Part shown: positions 17,545 to 26,594 of the stretch, one piece after another | How the letters are laid out: each line of letters begins with the position of its first letter | Position numbering within the stretch: the stretch's first letter is position 1 | Assembly (NCBI GenBank): GCA_965662345.1 | Contig: CBFIHE010000020.1 | Location: forward strand, 1-40,203 | Length of the DNA: 40,203 nucleotides | From: UBA6049 sp965662345 | GTDB taxonomy: Bacteria > Bacteroidota > Bacteroidia > Flavobacteriales_G > Salibacteraceae | Reading direction: 5' to 3' | The notes under the pieces: generated by a model | Seen by the model: the letters and a program-made list of their open reading frames with translations, nothing else | Told to the model about the DNA's origin: nothing | Databases searched by the model: none | Made by a program: the position numbers and the translations under genes

Positions 17545-17971
17545 AGTTCCAAACTCTAAGAACTCCGTTATTGTAATCTGTTCTGTACTGCTTGAGTGGT
17601 GCAACCGCTGGTCCGCGAATTACCTCACCAGAAATTAACGAGTACCTAGAATCTGAGCAAGGATCTACAATAAAAATAGCTGTTGAATCTACCTCAACTG
17701 TGCACCCATCCTCTGGCTTGTAAGTAGAGTGCCTGTCATAGGCATTAAACTGATCTACATCTGCTCTGTAAATTATTATCCCCCTGGAACCACCTTGGTA
17801 GTAATCATAACCACCAATACTCTGAATATTGAAGTTTGATGGCAAATTCACATTTACCACCAGGTTAACTGCCACGTTAGGAACTCCTGAGTTGTCTTCA
17901 ACTTTAGTACATTTGAAGAACAACAAAAGAAGGATTGAAAACCCACACCATATAAGAATCTGCTTTTTCAT
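17543..17971 (-). CDS. Lipoprotein with Rieske-like fold lacking cluster ligands
   Basis: 142 residues. The N-terminus is a lipoprotein-type signal: KK, hydrophobic run 7-19, then FFK-C21 (an imperfect lipobox). The body resembles the small Rieske-like proteins of Bacteroidota: RGIIIYRADVDQFNAYDR (63-80), GCTVEV (89-94) and CSDSRYSLISGEVIRGPAVAPLKQY (from C105). In a working Rieske protein the two boxes carry Cys-x-His and Cys-x-x-His; here box I has neither in register and box II keeps C105 but has Ser at 108. It therefore probably binds no [2Fe-2S] cluster. Function unknown. It is divergent from the gene at 17986, with 14 bases between starts. Confidence 0.7.
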   Translation of the reverse strand: MKKQILIWCGFSILLLLFFKCTKVEDNSGVPNVAVNLVVNVNLPSNFNIQSIGGYDYYQGGSRGIIIYRADVDQFNAYDRHSTYKPEDGCTVEVDSTAIFIVDPCSDSRYSLISGEVIRGPAVAPLKQYRTDYNNGVLRVWN

Positions 17972-17985
17972 CTTGCCGCAAAGTA

Positions 17986-18276
17986 ATGCTAAAACGAAAA
18001 CACTTCATTTATCTTGTATCCCTTACTTGTCTCTTTCTTGTTTCCAATCAAGGAATAGCCCAAAGTAAATCTACCGCAGAAAAGAAACAGAAAGAAGCTG
18101 AAAAGAGAAAGCTAGAGCAAAAAGCAGAAGAAGCTGGTTTCATTGAGGAAAGTAGAAAGCATACCCGAAACATTCAAGATAAAAAGACCAAGAAGCGAAT
18201 GAAAAAATCTGCGAAAAAGGCTCGCAGAAACAGAGAAAACAAACGCGGAGGCTTTTTTAAACGTATATTTAAATAG
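17986..18276 (+). CDS. Small secreted lysine/arginine-rich protein, function unknown
   Basis: 96 residues. A signal peptide is visible (MLKRKHF, hydrophobic run to about 24, then GIAQ cleavage region). The mature part is very basic and probably a single long helix or coiled coil (AEKKQKEAEKRKLEQKAEEAG), ending GGFFKRIFK. I do not recognise a family. The stop TAG shares its G with the GTG start of the next gene, so it is the first gene of a four-gene operon with the kinase and LytTR regulator. Confidence 0.72.
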   Translation: MLKRKHFIYLVSLTCLFLVSNQGIAQSKSTAEKKQKEAEKRKLEQKAEEAGFIEESRKHTRNIQDKKTKKRMKKSAKKARRNRENKRGGFFKRIFK

Positions 18277-18722
18277 TGGATTTAGGAGATATCATATACT
18301 TGGCTTTTGTAGTCATAAGCGTTCTGCTTGGAGTCTTTGGTAAGAAAAAGAAGAAAGGAACTCAAGAAGACAAGGCGCCTATGAATGATTTCAGCCTTGA
18401 AGATTTCTTGAAAAACGCCTACGGCCAGCAAGAAGAACAAGAGCCAACCTCAGTAGTTAGTGAGCAGAATTTAGAGGAGGAAGCAGTAGATATACCGCCA
18501 AGAGATTTCACTGATCACAAGAAGAGCGAATCAAAAAGAAAATCGCTTTATGAAGAAATAAAGCGTAAAAATGCTGAGGCAGCCAAACTGAAAAAAAAGC
18601 TCTCCAAGAAGAGCCCCATTTATTCCGATGAGATTTCAGAAGCACAACAAGAAGACGCTTTTGTATTTGATGCTAGAAAAGCAATCATTTACAGCGAAAT
18701 CATGAAACGTCCGGAATACTAA
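18276..18722 (+). CDS. Single-pass membrane protein with charged cytoplasmic tail, conserved hypothetical
   Basis: 148 residues. One N-terminal membrane helix (about 5-22) is followed by a KKKKK stretch, which predicts a cytoplasmic tail. The tail is acidic then lysine-rich (possible coiled coil near 85-112) and ends FDARKAIIYSEIMKRPEY, a C-terminal pattern I associate with uncharacterised Bacteroidota membrane proteins. The start is GTG, overlapping the previous stop by 1 base. Only 3 bases separate it from the sensor kinase gene. Role unknown. Confidence 0.72.
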   Translation: MDLGDIIYLAFVVISVLLGVFGKKKKKGTQEDKAPMNDFSLEDFLKNAYGQQEEQEPTSVVSEQNLEEEAVDIPPRDFTDHKKSESKRKSLYEEIKRKNAEAAKLKKKLSKKSPIYSDEISEAQQEDAFVFDARKAIIYSEIMKRPEY

Positions 18723-18725
18723 AAA

Positions 18726-21617
18726 TTGAGTTCATCTTCCTATACCATAAGTTTCACACTGCTACTTTCTTTCATTGTAGCAACTGTAACCGCTCGTTCT
18801 GTGCACGTTACAGAATACAACGTTTCAGATGGTCTTCCTTTTGTTCAAGTTAGTGCCATTACCCAAGATGCCAAAGGTTACTTGTGGATTGGTGGCTATG
18901 GCGGATTGAGTAAATTCAATGGATTCACCTTTAAAAATTATAGCAAGGCCGATGGGCTTACTGGTTCATTGGTTCAATCACTACATACAGACAAAAAAGG
19001 AATCGTTTGGGTTGGCACTTCAAAGGGCTTGAACAAAATTTACAATGATTCTTTAATCACCGTCCAACGGTTTGCGGGTAAGAGCATAAAATCTATCAAA
19101 AGCCTACATGAGGGCGTTACCATACTCACAGAAGACACTCTATTCATTCTAGAGCAAGATAGAATTACCCCAATCTCATTAACACTCAACGTATCGGGAC
19201 TATATTCCAAAGGCGATATAATCTACCTCTCTTCTGGTAGGGAAATATTTATTTTAGATGATGATTCAAATACCCTGAAGTCTCTAAATGCAGATTCTCC
19301 AGGCAAAATCCTTCATATATCTTCTACCCAAGAAGGATTGTTTGTAGGGCATTCAAAAGGTGCATTCTTTTCTGGTGATTCACAGTTCAAGAGTATCGAC
19401 TGGTCAAACGGTCTATTGGGTTTCTCAGTTAGAAACTTGTACCAAGAAGATTCTACCCACTATTGGCTAGCAACTGAAATTGGTCTTAACTTATACAATG
19501 GGAAAACATTTAAGCTGATAACCCTTTCAGAAAATCCTGGCAGTGAAACAGTAAATGTGTTCTACAGAGACCGAGAGAATAACTTATGGATAGGTACGCA
19601 ATTTGGGTTATTCAAACTCAGGCAAAGTGCATTCAAAAGATATGGTTTTGAAGATGGACTTGCCGCTTCATTCATTTTTCAAATAACAGAAGATTCTAAG
19701 GGGAACTTGTGGATTGGAACTCAGAATAATGGAGTCTACAAAAAAGATGCAGATTCTTTTACTCGTTTCGGAAAAGAACATGGGCTCTCGTCTAACGCAG
19801 CCAAAACAGTTTGTCAGTTTGGCGACTCTATTTTTATTGGAACACAGGCAGGGCTAAACATCTTCTACAAAAACCGAATAACGAGTCACCCCGATGTTTC
19901 AAAAAATGCTGTAAACGTATTGCTTAAAGATTCGCTCAACAGGTTATGGGTTGGAGGAAAAGGAAGAATCTACTTGCTCAATGAAAACAAAACTTCCGTT
20001 TTCCAACTTCCTGATGCCAACACAGAAGTTTGGAGTTTGAAGCTGGCAAAAAACGGTGACTTGCTAATAGGTACGTATCAGGGTGGTTTATTCAAACTTC
20101 AGAAAAACACCCTGGAAATTGTACAGGCTAAAGAGGCAGAAGGCTTTGAAAATATTCTAGCCATAGAAGAAGACCGATATGGAAATAGATACTACGGGAC
20201 TTTTGAAGGGATCTTTATGCATAATCCCTCAGAAGATACTGGTGTTCTGTATACAGAGGTTAATGGATTAAATTCCAAACTGATTTACACCTTATTATAC
20301 AATGCAGATGATCACACACTTTGGGTGGGAACTAATCAAGGTGTTAACAAGATAGAATTAAGTAAATCTGAAGTTTTAAAAATTACCGGATACGGTGAAG
20401 CTGATGGATTTACGGGAGTGGAATGTAACAGTCATGGAACCTACCAAGATGAATCAGGCAATATTTGGTTTGGTACGGTTAATGGCCTTATTTCAATGAA
20501 TACCAATAGTCATTTCACGAATGAGACACAGAATATTACACACATCACGAATATCCTAGTTGATTTTCACGACACCACACTCGCTAATAACGCGAAACTT
20601 GAGTTTGATCAAAACAATCTAACTTTTGAGTTTACTGGAATTTGCCTCACTAACCCTCATAAAGTTGCTTACAGATATCGACTTCTAGGTTTTTCAAACC
20701 AATGGTCACCTTCTACATCCGTTAACCAATCTACCTACTCCAATCTACTTGCAGGTGACTATACATTTGAAGTGGTTAGCAAAAACAATTCTGGCGTTTG
20801 GAATACAACTCCAGTAACTTTCAAGTTTTCCGTACTTGCACCTTTTTGGGAGCGTCCATGGTTTTTGGCTAGTTCTAGTCTACTCGTATTAGCCATAATT
20901 GCCACCATCGGCTTTGCCATAATTAAAAGAGTTCGAAAAGATGCCGAGCTCCACCAAAGACTAGATCAATTAAAACTCCAGGCTTTAAGGGCACAAATGA
21001 ACCCGCACTTCTTGTTCAACTCATTGAATAGTATTCAATATTTCATCAACAACAATAACACAAGAGAAGCCAATAAATTCTTAAGTAAGTTCGCTAAGCT
21101 AATGCGACTTATGCTCAATAACTCTAGAACAAGCTCTGTAAAACTAGAAGACGAAGTAGAAACATTGCAGCTTTACCTAGAACTTGAATCACTGCGATTT
21201 GAAGGAAAGTTCAATTTCAGCATAAAGATTGAGAAGGAATTGAAAAACGCAGATGTAGAAATACCCCCAATGTTAATTCAGCCGTTTGTTGAAAACGCCA
21301 TTCTTCATGGATTCACCAACATAGATTACACAGGAACCATATATGTCTCTTATTCAAAGGCAGAAAATCACATTTTATGTGAGGTGTTAGATAATGGAAT
21401 TGGAAGAGAAGCATCTGCCAAACTTCAAAGCCAAAAAGCACAAAAACTACATAGGTCTACAGGAGTGCATCTCATCGCAACCCGCTTAGCCACATTAAAT
21501 GAATACTACAAAGACAAACTATCTGTAAACATCAACGATATGTACGAAGGTCAAAAACCCACGGGAACACAAGTTCTTGTGCATATCCCAATCTTAGAGA
21601 ACAATCCAATAAATTAA
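18726..21617 (+). CDS. Two-component sensor: beta-propeller/Y_Y_Y sensor with LytS-type histidine kinase
   Basis: 963 residues. After a signal peptide (about 1-23) come repeated propeller blades with LWIG/WVGT cores (for example GYLWIGGYGGLSKF, NLWIGTQFGLFKL, TLWVGTNQGVNKI, NIWFGTVNGLISM), then a Y_Y_Y Ig-like domain (about 620-705), one membrane helix (about 710-735) and a His_kinase/HATPase module. Phosphoacceptor H761 lies in MNPHFLFNSLNSIQYF; the ATP site has N857 and D889 (DNGIG). The periplasmic part should sense an extracellular or envelope ligand. TTG at 18726 is the only start that keeps the signal peptide. The partner regulator follows 5 bases later. Confidence 0.93.
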   Translation: MSSSSYTISFTLLLSFIVATVTARSVHVTEYNVSDGLPFVQVSAITQDAKGYLWIGGYGGLSKFNGFTFKNYSKADGLTGSLVQSLHTDKKGIVWVGTSKGLNKIYNDSLITVQRFAGKSIKSIKSLHEGVTILTEDTLFILEQDRITPISLTLNVSGLYSKGDIIYLSSGREIFILDDDSNTLKSLNADSPGKILHISSTQEGLFVGHSKGAFFSGDSQFKSIDWSNGLLGFSVRNLYQEDSTHYWLATEIGLNLYNGKTFKLITLSENPGSETVNVFYRDRENNLWIGTQFGLFKLRQSAFKRYGFEDGLAASFIFQITEDSKGNLWIGTQNNGVYKKDADSFTRFGKEHGLSSNAAKTVCQFGDSIFIGTQAGLNIFYKNRITSHPDVSKNAVNVLLKDSLNRLWVGGKGRIYLLNENKTSVFQLPDANTEVWSLKLAKNGDLLIGTYQGGLFKLQKNTLEIVQAKEAEGFENILAIEEDRYGNRYYGTFEGIFMHNPSEDTGVLYTEVNGLNSKLIYTLLYNADDHTLWVGTNQGVNKIELSKSEVLKITGYGEADGFTGVECNSHGTYQDESGNIWFGTVNGLISMNTNSHFTNETQNITHITNILVDFHDTTLANNAKLEFDQNNLTFEFTGICLTNPHKVAYRYRLLGFSNQWSPSTSVNQSTYSNLLAGDYTFEVVSKNNSGVWNTTPVTFKFSVLAPFWERPWFLASSSLLVLAIIATIGFAIIKRVRKDAELHQRLDQLKLQALRAQMNPHFLFNSLNSIQYFINNNNTREANKFLSKFAKLMRLMLNNSRTSSVKLEDEVETLQLYLELESLRFEGKFNFSIKIEKELKNADVEIPPMLIQPFVENAILHGFTNIDYTGTIYVSYSKAENHILCEVLDNGIGREASAKLQSQKAQKLHRSTGVHLIATRLATLNEYYKDKLSVNINDMYEGQKPTGTQVLVHIPILENNPIN

Positions 21618-21622
21618 GAATC

Positions 21623-22366
21623 ATGAAGGCTATACTCATTGATGACGAAGAAAAAGCTAGAGAAAACTTGGCCAACTTGCTAAACAAGTATTGCCCAGAA
21701 GTAAAGGTTCAAGCAAAAGCGGGAAGCATAGCCGATGCCATTCAGCCCATTAAATCGGAAAAGCCAGATTTAGTTTTCCTTGATATTGAAATGCAAGGCG
21801 AATCGGGTTTTGATTTATTTGATTACTACCCCGAGCCTGATTTTGATGTGATCTTTGTAACAGCACATGATGAATATGCTATTCGTGCCTTCAAGTTTGC
21901 TGCAGCTGATTACATGCTAAAGCCTATTGATATAGATGACTTGGAGCATGCCGTTAATATGGTTGGCAAGAGAGAAAAGACTGTACGCCAAGAACAGCTA
22001 AGGCAACTGATCACCTATGTATCTGAAAAGAGCAATGCATTCAATAAAATCGTTCTTCCTACTATGGAGAGTTTACTCTTTGTTAAGGTAGAGCAAATTG
22101 TGCGCTGTGAATCAGATGACAACTACACTACAGTGTATCTAATTGGGGATAAAGAAATCTTAGTAAGTAAGAACATAAAACATTTTGAAGATATACTAGA
22201 GTCTCAAGGTTTCTACAGAATTCATAGATCGCATTTAGTCAACCTCAATTACATTAAAGAGTATTTTAGAGGAGATGGCGGCTATGTTACCATGAACGAT
22301 GGTTCATCTATTCCTGTATCAAGAAGAAAGAAGACTGCCTTTCTAGAAAGAATTAAAGCTATGTAA
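21623..22366 (+). CDS. LytTR-family response regulator
   Basis: 247 residues. The receiver domain (1-120) has acidic D7/D8, phosphoacceptor D54 (VFLDIEM), T80 and K100 (MLKPID). The C-terminal LytTR DNA-binding domain (about 148-245) shows VEQIVRCESDDNYTTVYL and FYRIHRSHLVNLNYI. It forms a cognate pair with the preceding LytS-type kinase and closes the operon. Probable targets are unknown; the TonB-receptor cluster starting 330 bases downstream on the same strand is the obvious candidate. Confidence 0.95.
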   Translation: MKAILIDDEEKARENLANLLNKYCPEVKVQAKAGSIADAIQPIKSEKPDLVFLDIEMQGESGFDLFDYYPEPDFDVIFVTAHDEYAIRAFKFAAADYMLKPIDIDDLEHAVNMVGKREKTVRQEQLRQLITYVSEKSNAFNKIVLPTMESLLFVKVEQIVRCESDDNYTTVYLIGDKEILVSKNIKHFEDILESQGFYRIHRSHLVNLNYIKEYFRGDGGYVTMNDGSSIPVSRRKKTAFLERIKAM

Positions 22367-22696
22367 TGGTAGTAAGTAGGGGTAATCAATCTACTCACAA
22401 CCGAAACATGCTAATTTTCTACCATTCCCTCAACCGATATTGTTAAACACTGTTAAATCGATGAATTTCGTAGTAACGTTTGAATTAAGGTATTTGGTTA
22501 ATAAGGCGTTAAGTGAAGATTATGCAAATGATCTGAACAAGATTAAAATCGATAGGTTACAAAGAGTTGAACTATCAGCAAAAACAGGGCTTCTAGCAAA
22601 AAGCCGAAATTTGTTTCTCGTTTCAATATTTGTGTATATTTACCCGCCTTTAACAAAAGACTAAAACCGTTTTCAACGAAAAGTAAATCTTAAAAT
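22367..22696 (+). other. 330-base intergenic region upstream of the TonB-receptor cluster
   Basis: This is the only gap above 300 bases. It holds GTT-centred repeats: TGTTAAAC at 22441 and TGTTAAAT at 22451 (10-base step), AACGTTTGA at 22475-22483, GGTTAAT near 22496 and CGTTAAG near 22507. A probable promoter lies near its end. A 74-codon frame (22440-22664) with a TTG start and no family resemblance is not considered a gene. No terminator with a T-run was found after the regulator gene. Confidence 0.5.
22610..22642 (+). promoter_or_regulatory. Candidate promoter of the TonB-receptor cluster
   Basis: TTTG (22610-22613), a 21-base spacer and TATATTTA (22635-22642) approximate the Bacteroidota -33/-7 pair, with the last -7 base differing from consensus. 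The start would lie about 45 bases before the receptor ATG. AATATTTG at 22625-22632 is an alternative -7 but has no suitable -33. Confidence 0.35.
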
Positions 22697-25600
22697 ATGT
22701 TAAAACGTTTACTCTCAACCGTTTTGCTCATTACAGCAACTGGATTTGCGCTAATCGCACAATCTGGCCAGGGTGCCCTCAAGGGTAAAGTAATTGACTC
22801 CGAAACAGGAGAACCCGTTCCTTTTGCGAATGTTGTCGTAGAATTAAATGGTGTTCTCCAGGCTGGTGGAGCCACAGATTTTGATGGTGTTTATTACATT
22901 AAGCCGATTACTCCAGGTACTTACATCGTTAAGGTTACCTCAATGGGTATGAAACCCGTTCAAATTAACGGAGTTGGTATTCGCGCAGACAAGACGCAAT
23001 TCTTGGATGTGAAAATGAGCGCCAATGTTGAAATGTTGGAAACCGTAGATATTGTTGAATATAAAGTTCCCGTTTTTGAAAAAGATCAAACGGTTACTTC
23101 CACTACCGTTACCAAAGAAGATTTGGTTCGCATGCCTGCTCGTGGAGCGGCAGCAATTGCGGCAACTGCAGGTGGTGTTTATTCAGCAGATGATGGTTCA
23201 GGTGCGCTAAACATCCGTGGAGCACGTAGTGATGCCAATTATTACTTCATTGACGGGATCAAAGTTCGTGGTTCTAATAACCTACCACAAGGCGCAGTTG
23301 AGGAAATCTCAGTTATAACAGGTGGTCTTCCTGCACAATACGGTGATGTTACCGGTGGTGTAATCTCCATTACAACCAGAGGTCCTTCATCACAATACTT
23401 TGGTAGTGTAGAATACGTTACTTCTGGTTATCGCCTAGGCGAAAACATGTATGGTTTAGATGCTTATGGTTACAACCTATTAGAAGCATCTGTATCGGGT
23501 CCGTTATTAATGAAGAAAGATTCTACTGGTAAGAAAACGAAACCTATCGTTGGGTTCTTCTTAGCAGGTAACTTCACTTCAGTTGTTGATCCACGTCCTG
23601 CAGCTATTGGCACTTGGAGAGTAAAAGATGAGGTTTTAGATGATCTAAGAGCAAACCCACTTCGCCAAGCTCCAGCAGGTCAAACAGGAGCATTCCAGAA
23701 TGCTGAGTTCCTGCGCATGGATTCCTTCGAGAAAATCAAAACGCGTGAAAATGTGGCTAGAAACGGCTTTGTACTGAATGGTAAGCTTGATTTTGCTACA
23801 GGGAACAACACTAACCTAACCTTTGGTGGATCCGTTGACTGGAGAAGAAACAATCAGTTTAATTACGATTATTCACTGTTCAATTATGACAATAATGCTC
23901 TTGTAACTGAGAATACTTGGAGGGTTTTTGGTCGATTTACACAACGCTTAGGATCAAATAACCCACAAGTGAGCGAAGAGAAATCTGCCTCTAATATTAA
24001 AAACGCTTACTACTCTGTGCAAGTTGATTACAGTGAAGATAATTACCGCAGAGAAAATGAAGACCACAGAGATAATCTCTTTGCATATGGTCACTACGGT
24101 GAGTTCACACGTTTCCAAGAAAGAACGTATGAAACCCGTTTTGACACTATTTATAATCCAGACGGTAGTATAGAATACGTTGGTCTTGGTAGATTCCAAG
24201 AAACATTCTCAGATACGTTAATTGGTTTTAGACCTTCAGCGGCTAATCCAGATGCAGCTCAGTTTACTCAAAACTATTATGAGCTATTTGGATGGCAGGG
24301 GTATGATGAAAACGGCAACCCTGTTTATGATAGTGATGCTGCCAGCGAAGACTTAAATGGTGACGGTGTTATTTCTGGCGAGGAACGTAACTTCTACTTG
24401 AGAAGATTCGAAAACATCCAAACGAATGGTGGTTTGGTGAATGGTGATTTGGCATTTCAGCCTAAGAACGTGTACAACATCTGGAATAACCACGCATTAG
24501 AATTTGGTAGTTATCAATTAAGTAACACCTCTCAATTCCGTATGACTGCAATGGGTTCTGCTGATATTAAAAATCATGCGATTAGTATTGGTTTTGAGTA
24601 CGAGCAGCGTGTTGACCGCGGTTATTCAGCGAATCCAGTTGGATTATGGCGAATAGGTAATCTTCGTGTAAATAGTCACTTAGCTAACTTAGACACAGAT
24701 AATCCTACTTATGATTTTAGCACTACTATCCCAACCGTAAATTATGATCGATTAAACTCATCTCCAGGAGCTTATGCAGGTGATAGCGATCCTAATGAAA
24801 CTCAGTCTTTCTTTGATTACAACGTTAGACGTTCATTGGGCTTAAATCCTGATGGAAATGACTTTGTTGACTTTAACTCATTGAGCCCAGAGCAATTAGA
24901 CATAGAATACTTCAGTGCAAATGAATTATTGAACAATGGTTCTGAACTTGTTTATTACTACGGTTATGATGCTTACGGTAACAGAACCAACGATAACCCA
25001 TCTTTAGATGACTTCTTTAATGCAACTGACGACAACGGAAACTTTACTAGACCAGTTGGTGCATTCCGTCCTACATATGTTGCAGGGTTCATTCAAGATA
25101 AATTCACTTTTGATGACCTCGTATTTAATATTGGACTACGTGTAGATCGATATGATGCGAACCAATCTGTGCTTCAAGATAAGTATGTTCTCTTCCCAAC
25201 TGTTAAAGCAGGTGAAGCAGAAACGAGAAACTTAGCTTCTGAGATGGGTGACTATACTATCCCAGGCAACATTGGTGATGATTATGTGGTTTACGTTGAT
25301 AATGTTGAAAATCCAACTGAAATCGTAGGTTACCGTAATGAAGACCTTTGGTATAACTCAGAAGGTGTTGAGATTCAAGATGCATCAATTTTGGCTGGCG
25401 CAAACGGAATTGCTCCATTATTGGTTGATAAAGAAAATACTCAATCAACTGATATTTCATTAGAGTCATTTGAAGATTACACACCTCAAGTAAACTTCAT
25501 GCCTCGTATCTCATTCTCATTCCCAATCTCTGATGAGGCTACATTCTTTGCTCACTATGATGTATTGACAAAGAGACCAACAGTTGGTGGTGACCTATTC

Positions 25601-26569
25601 AATCGTTCAAGACTAAATCCGCTTGATTACTATTTCTTGGAACAAAGAACAGCATCAGATTTAGTTGCTAATCCAGATTTACGCCCAGAGAGAACTATTG
25701 ACTACGCATTAGGGTTCAAGCAAAAATTGACTAACTCATCTTCCATGTCAATTGAAGCATTCTACAGAGAAATGCGTGACCAGATTCAGGTAATTGGAGT
25801 TCAACAAGCTTACCCAAGAACGTATACTACTTATGACAACATCGACTTTGGTACTGTTAAAGGATTTACCTTCTCATATGATTTAAGAAGGACGGGTAAT
25901 ATTAGCTTAAGAGCTTCATACACATTACAGTTTGCAGAAGGTACTGGTTCAAACGTGAACAGTGCATTAAATCTAATTCGAGCAGGTCTTCAAAACTTGA
26001 GAACTACTACTCCTCTAAATTACGATCAGCGTCACACAATTGTTGCTACAATGGATTATCGCTACGGACAAGGCAGAGACTATAATGGTCCTGTGTTATT
26101 CGATAAGCAAATCTTAGCAAGAACTGGGGCCAATTTCCAGTTTAACTTAGGTTCGGGAACACCGTTTAGTAAGCAATTACAAGCTACAGGTACTCGTTTA
26201 ATCAGTGGTGGTGGTTCTCCATTACTAGATGGAACAATCAACGGTTCTCGTTTGCCTTGGCAATTTAGAGTTGATCTTCGTTTAGACCGTGACATTGACA
26301 TCAAAATGGGAGAAGGCAAGCGTCCTCTTACTTTGAACGTTTACTTACAAGTACTTAACTTATTGAACTCACTCAATACAGTTGCTGTGTATCGTGCTAC
26401 GGGTAACGCTAATGATGATGGTTATCTTTCAGAACCTATTTTCCAGCCTGCTATTGGTAACCAGAACGACCCTCAAGCATTCCGTGAAATGTACACGATG
26501 AATATGCAAGACTACCGCTATTTCTCACTTCCAAGAAGAACCAGAATTGGTTTCATCTTGAATTTTTAA
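22697..26569 (+). CDS. TonB-dependent outer-membrane receptor with carboxypeptidase-regulatory-like domain
   Basis: 1290 residues. Order: signal peptide (1-22), carboxypeptidase D regulatory-like domain (about 26-110; GKVIDSETGEPVPFANVVVE), plug (about 130-235; NIRGARSDANYYFIDGIKVRG and GGLPAQYGDVTGGVISITTRG), then a large beta-barrel ending in the C-terminal phenylalanine (RTRIGFILNF). A TonB-energised role in uptake or surface transport is expected; no SusD partner is adjacent, so it is not a standard SusCD pair. Residues 552-563 (DLNGDGVISGEE) match an EF-hand calcium loop in a predicted extracellular loop. It is followed after 25 bases by the large secreted protein. Confidence 0.93.
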   Translation: MLKRLLSTVLLITATGFALIAQSGQGALKGKVIDSETGEPVPFANVVVELNGVLQAGGATDFDGVYYIKPITPGTYIVKVTSMGMKPVQINGVGIRADKTQFLDVKMSANVEMLETVDIVEYKVPVFEKDQTVTSTTVTKEDLVRMPARGAAAIAATAGGVYSADDGSGALNIRGARSDANYYFIDGIKVRGSNNLPQGAVEEISVITGGLPAQYGDVTGGVISITTRGPSSQYFGSVEYVTSGYRLGENMYGLDAYGYNLLEASVSGPLLMKKDSTGKKTKPIVGFFLAGNFTSVVDPRPAAIGTWRVKDEVLDDLRANPLRQAPAGQTGAFQNAEFLRMDSFEKIKTRENVARNGFVLNGKLDFATGNNTNLTFGGSVDWRRNNQFNYDYSLFNYDNNALVTENTWRVFGRFTQRLGSNNPQVSEEKSASNIKNAYYSVQVDYSEDNYRRENEDHRDNLFAYGHYGEFTRFQERTYETRFDTIYNPDGSIEYVGLGRFQETFSDTLIGFRPSAANPDAAQFTQNYYELFGWQGYDENGNPVYDSDAASEDLNGDGVISGEERNFYLRRFENIQTNGGLVNGDLAFQPKNVYNIWNNHALEFGSYQLSNTSQFRMTAMGSADIKNHAISIGFEYEQRVDRGYSANPVGLWRIGNLRVNSHLANLDTDNPTYDFSTTIPTVNYDRLNSSPGAYAGDSDPNETQSFFDYNVRRSLGLNPDGNDFVDFNSLSPEQLDIEYFSANELLNNGSELVYYYGYDAYGNRTNDNPSLDDFFNATDDNGNFTRPVGAFRPTYVAGFIQDKFTFDDLVFNIGLRVDRYDANQSVLQDKYVLFPTVKAGEAETRNLASEMGDYTIPGNIGDDYVVYVDNVENPTEIVGYRNEDLWYNSEGVEIQDASILAGANGIAPLLVDKENTQSTDISLESFEDYTPQVNFMPRISFSFPISDEATFFAHYDVLTKRPTVGGDLFNRSRLNPLDYYFLEQRTASDLVANPDLRPERTIDYALGFKQKLTNSSSMSIEAFYREMRDQIQVIGVQQAYPRTYTTYDNIDFGTVKGFTFSYDLRRTGNISLRASYTLQFAEGTGSNVNSALNLIRAGLQNLRTTTPLNYDQRHTIVATMDYRYGQGRDYNGPVLFDKQILARTGANFQFNLGSGTPFSKQLQATGTRLISGGGSPLLDGTINGSRLPWQFRVDLRLDRDIDIKMGEGKRPLTLNVYLQVLNLLNSLNTVAVYRATGNANDDGYLSEPIFQPAIGNQNDPQAFREMYTMNMQDYRYFSLPRRTRIGFILNF

Positions 26570-26594
26570 TTGAAAACAGATACGAAAACGTACC

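Noticed and set aside
22374..22402. Possible terminator after the LytTR regulator (AGTAAGTAG / CTACTCAC)
   Set aside because: The stem has a mismatch, a long loop and no T-run, so it is not convincing.
22440..22664. 74-codon plus-strand frame between the LytTR regulator and the TonB receptor
   Set aside because: TTG start, no family resemblance, runs through the likely promoter region and repeats; no signal peptide or domain. More likely regulatory DNA.
22697..26569. SusC/SusD-type polysaccharide utilisation locus
   Set aside because: No SusD-like lipoprotein or glycoside hydrolase is adjacent; the neighbour is a large secreted protein with a different architecture.
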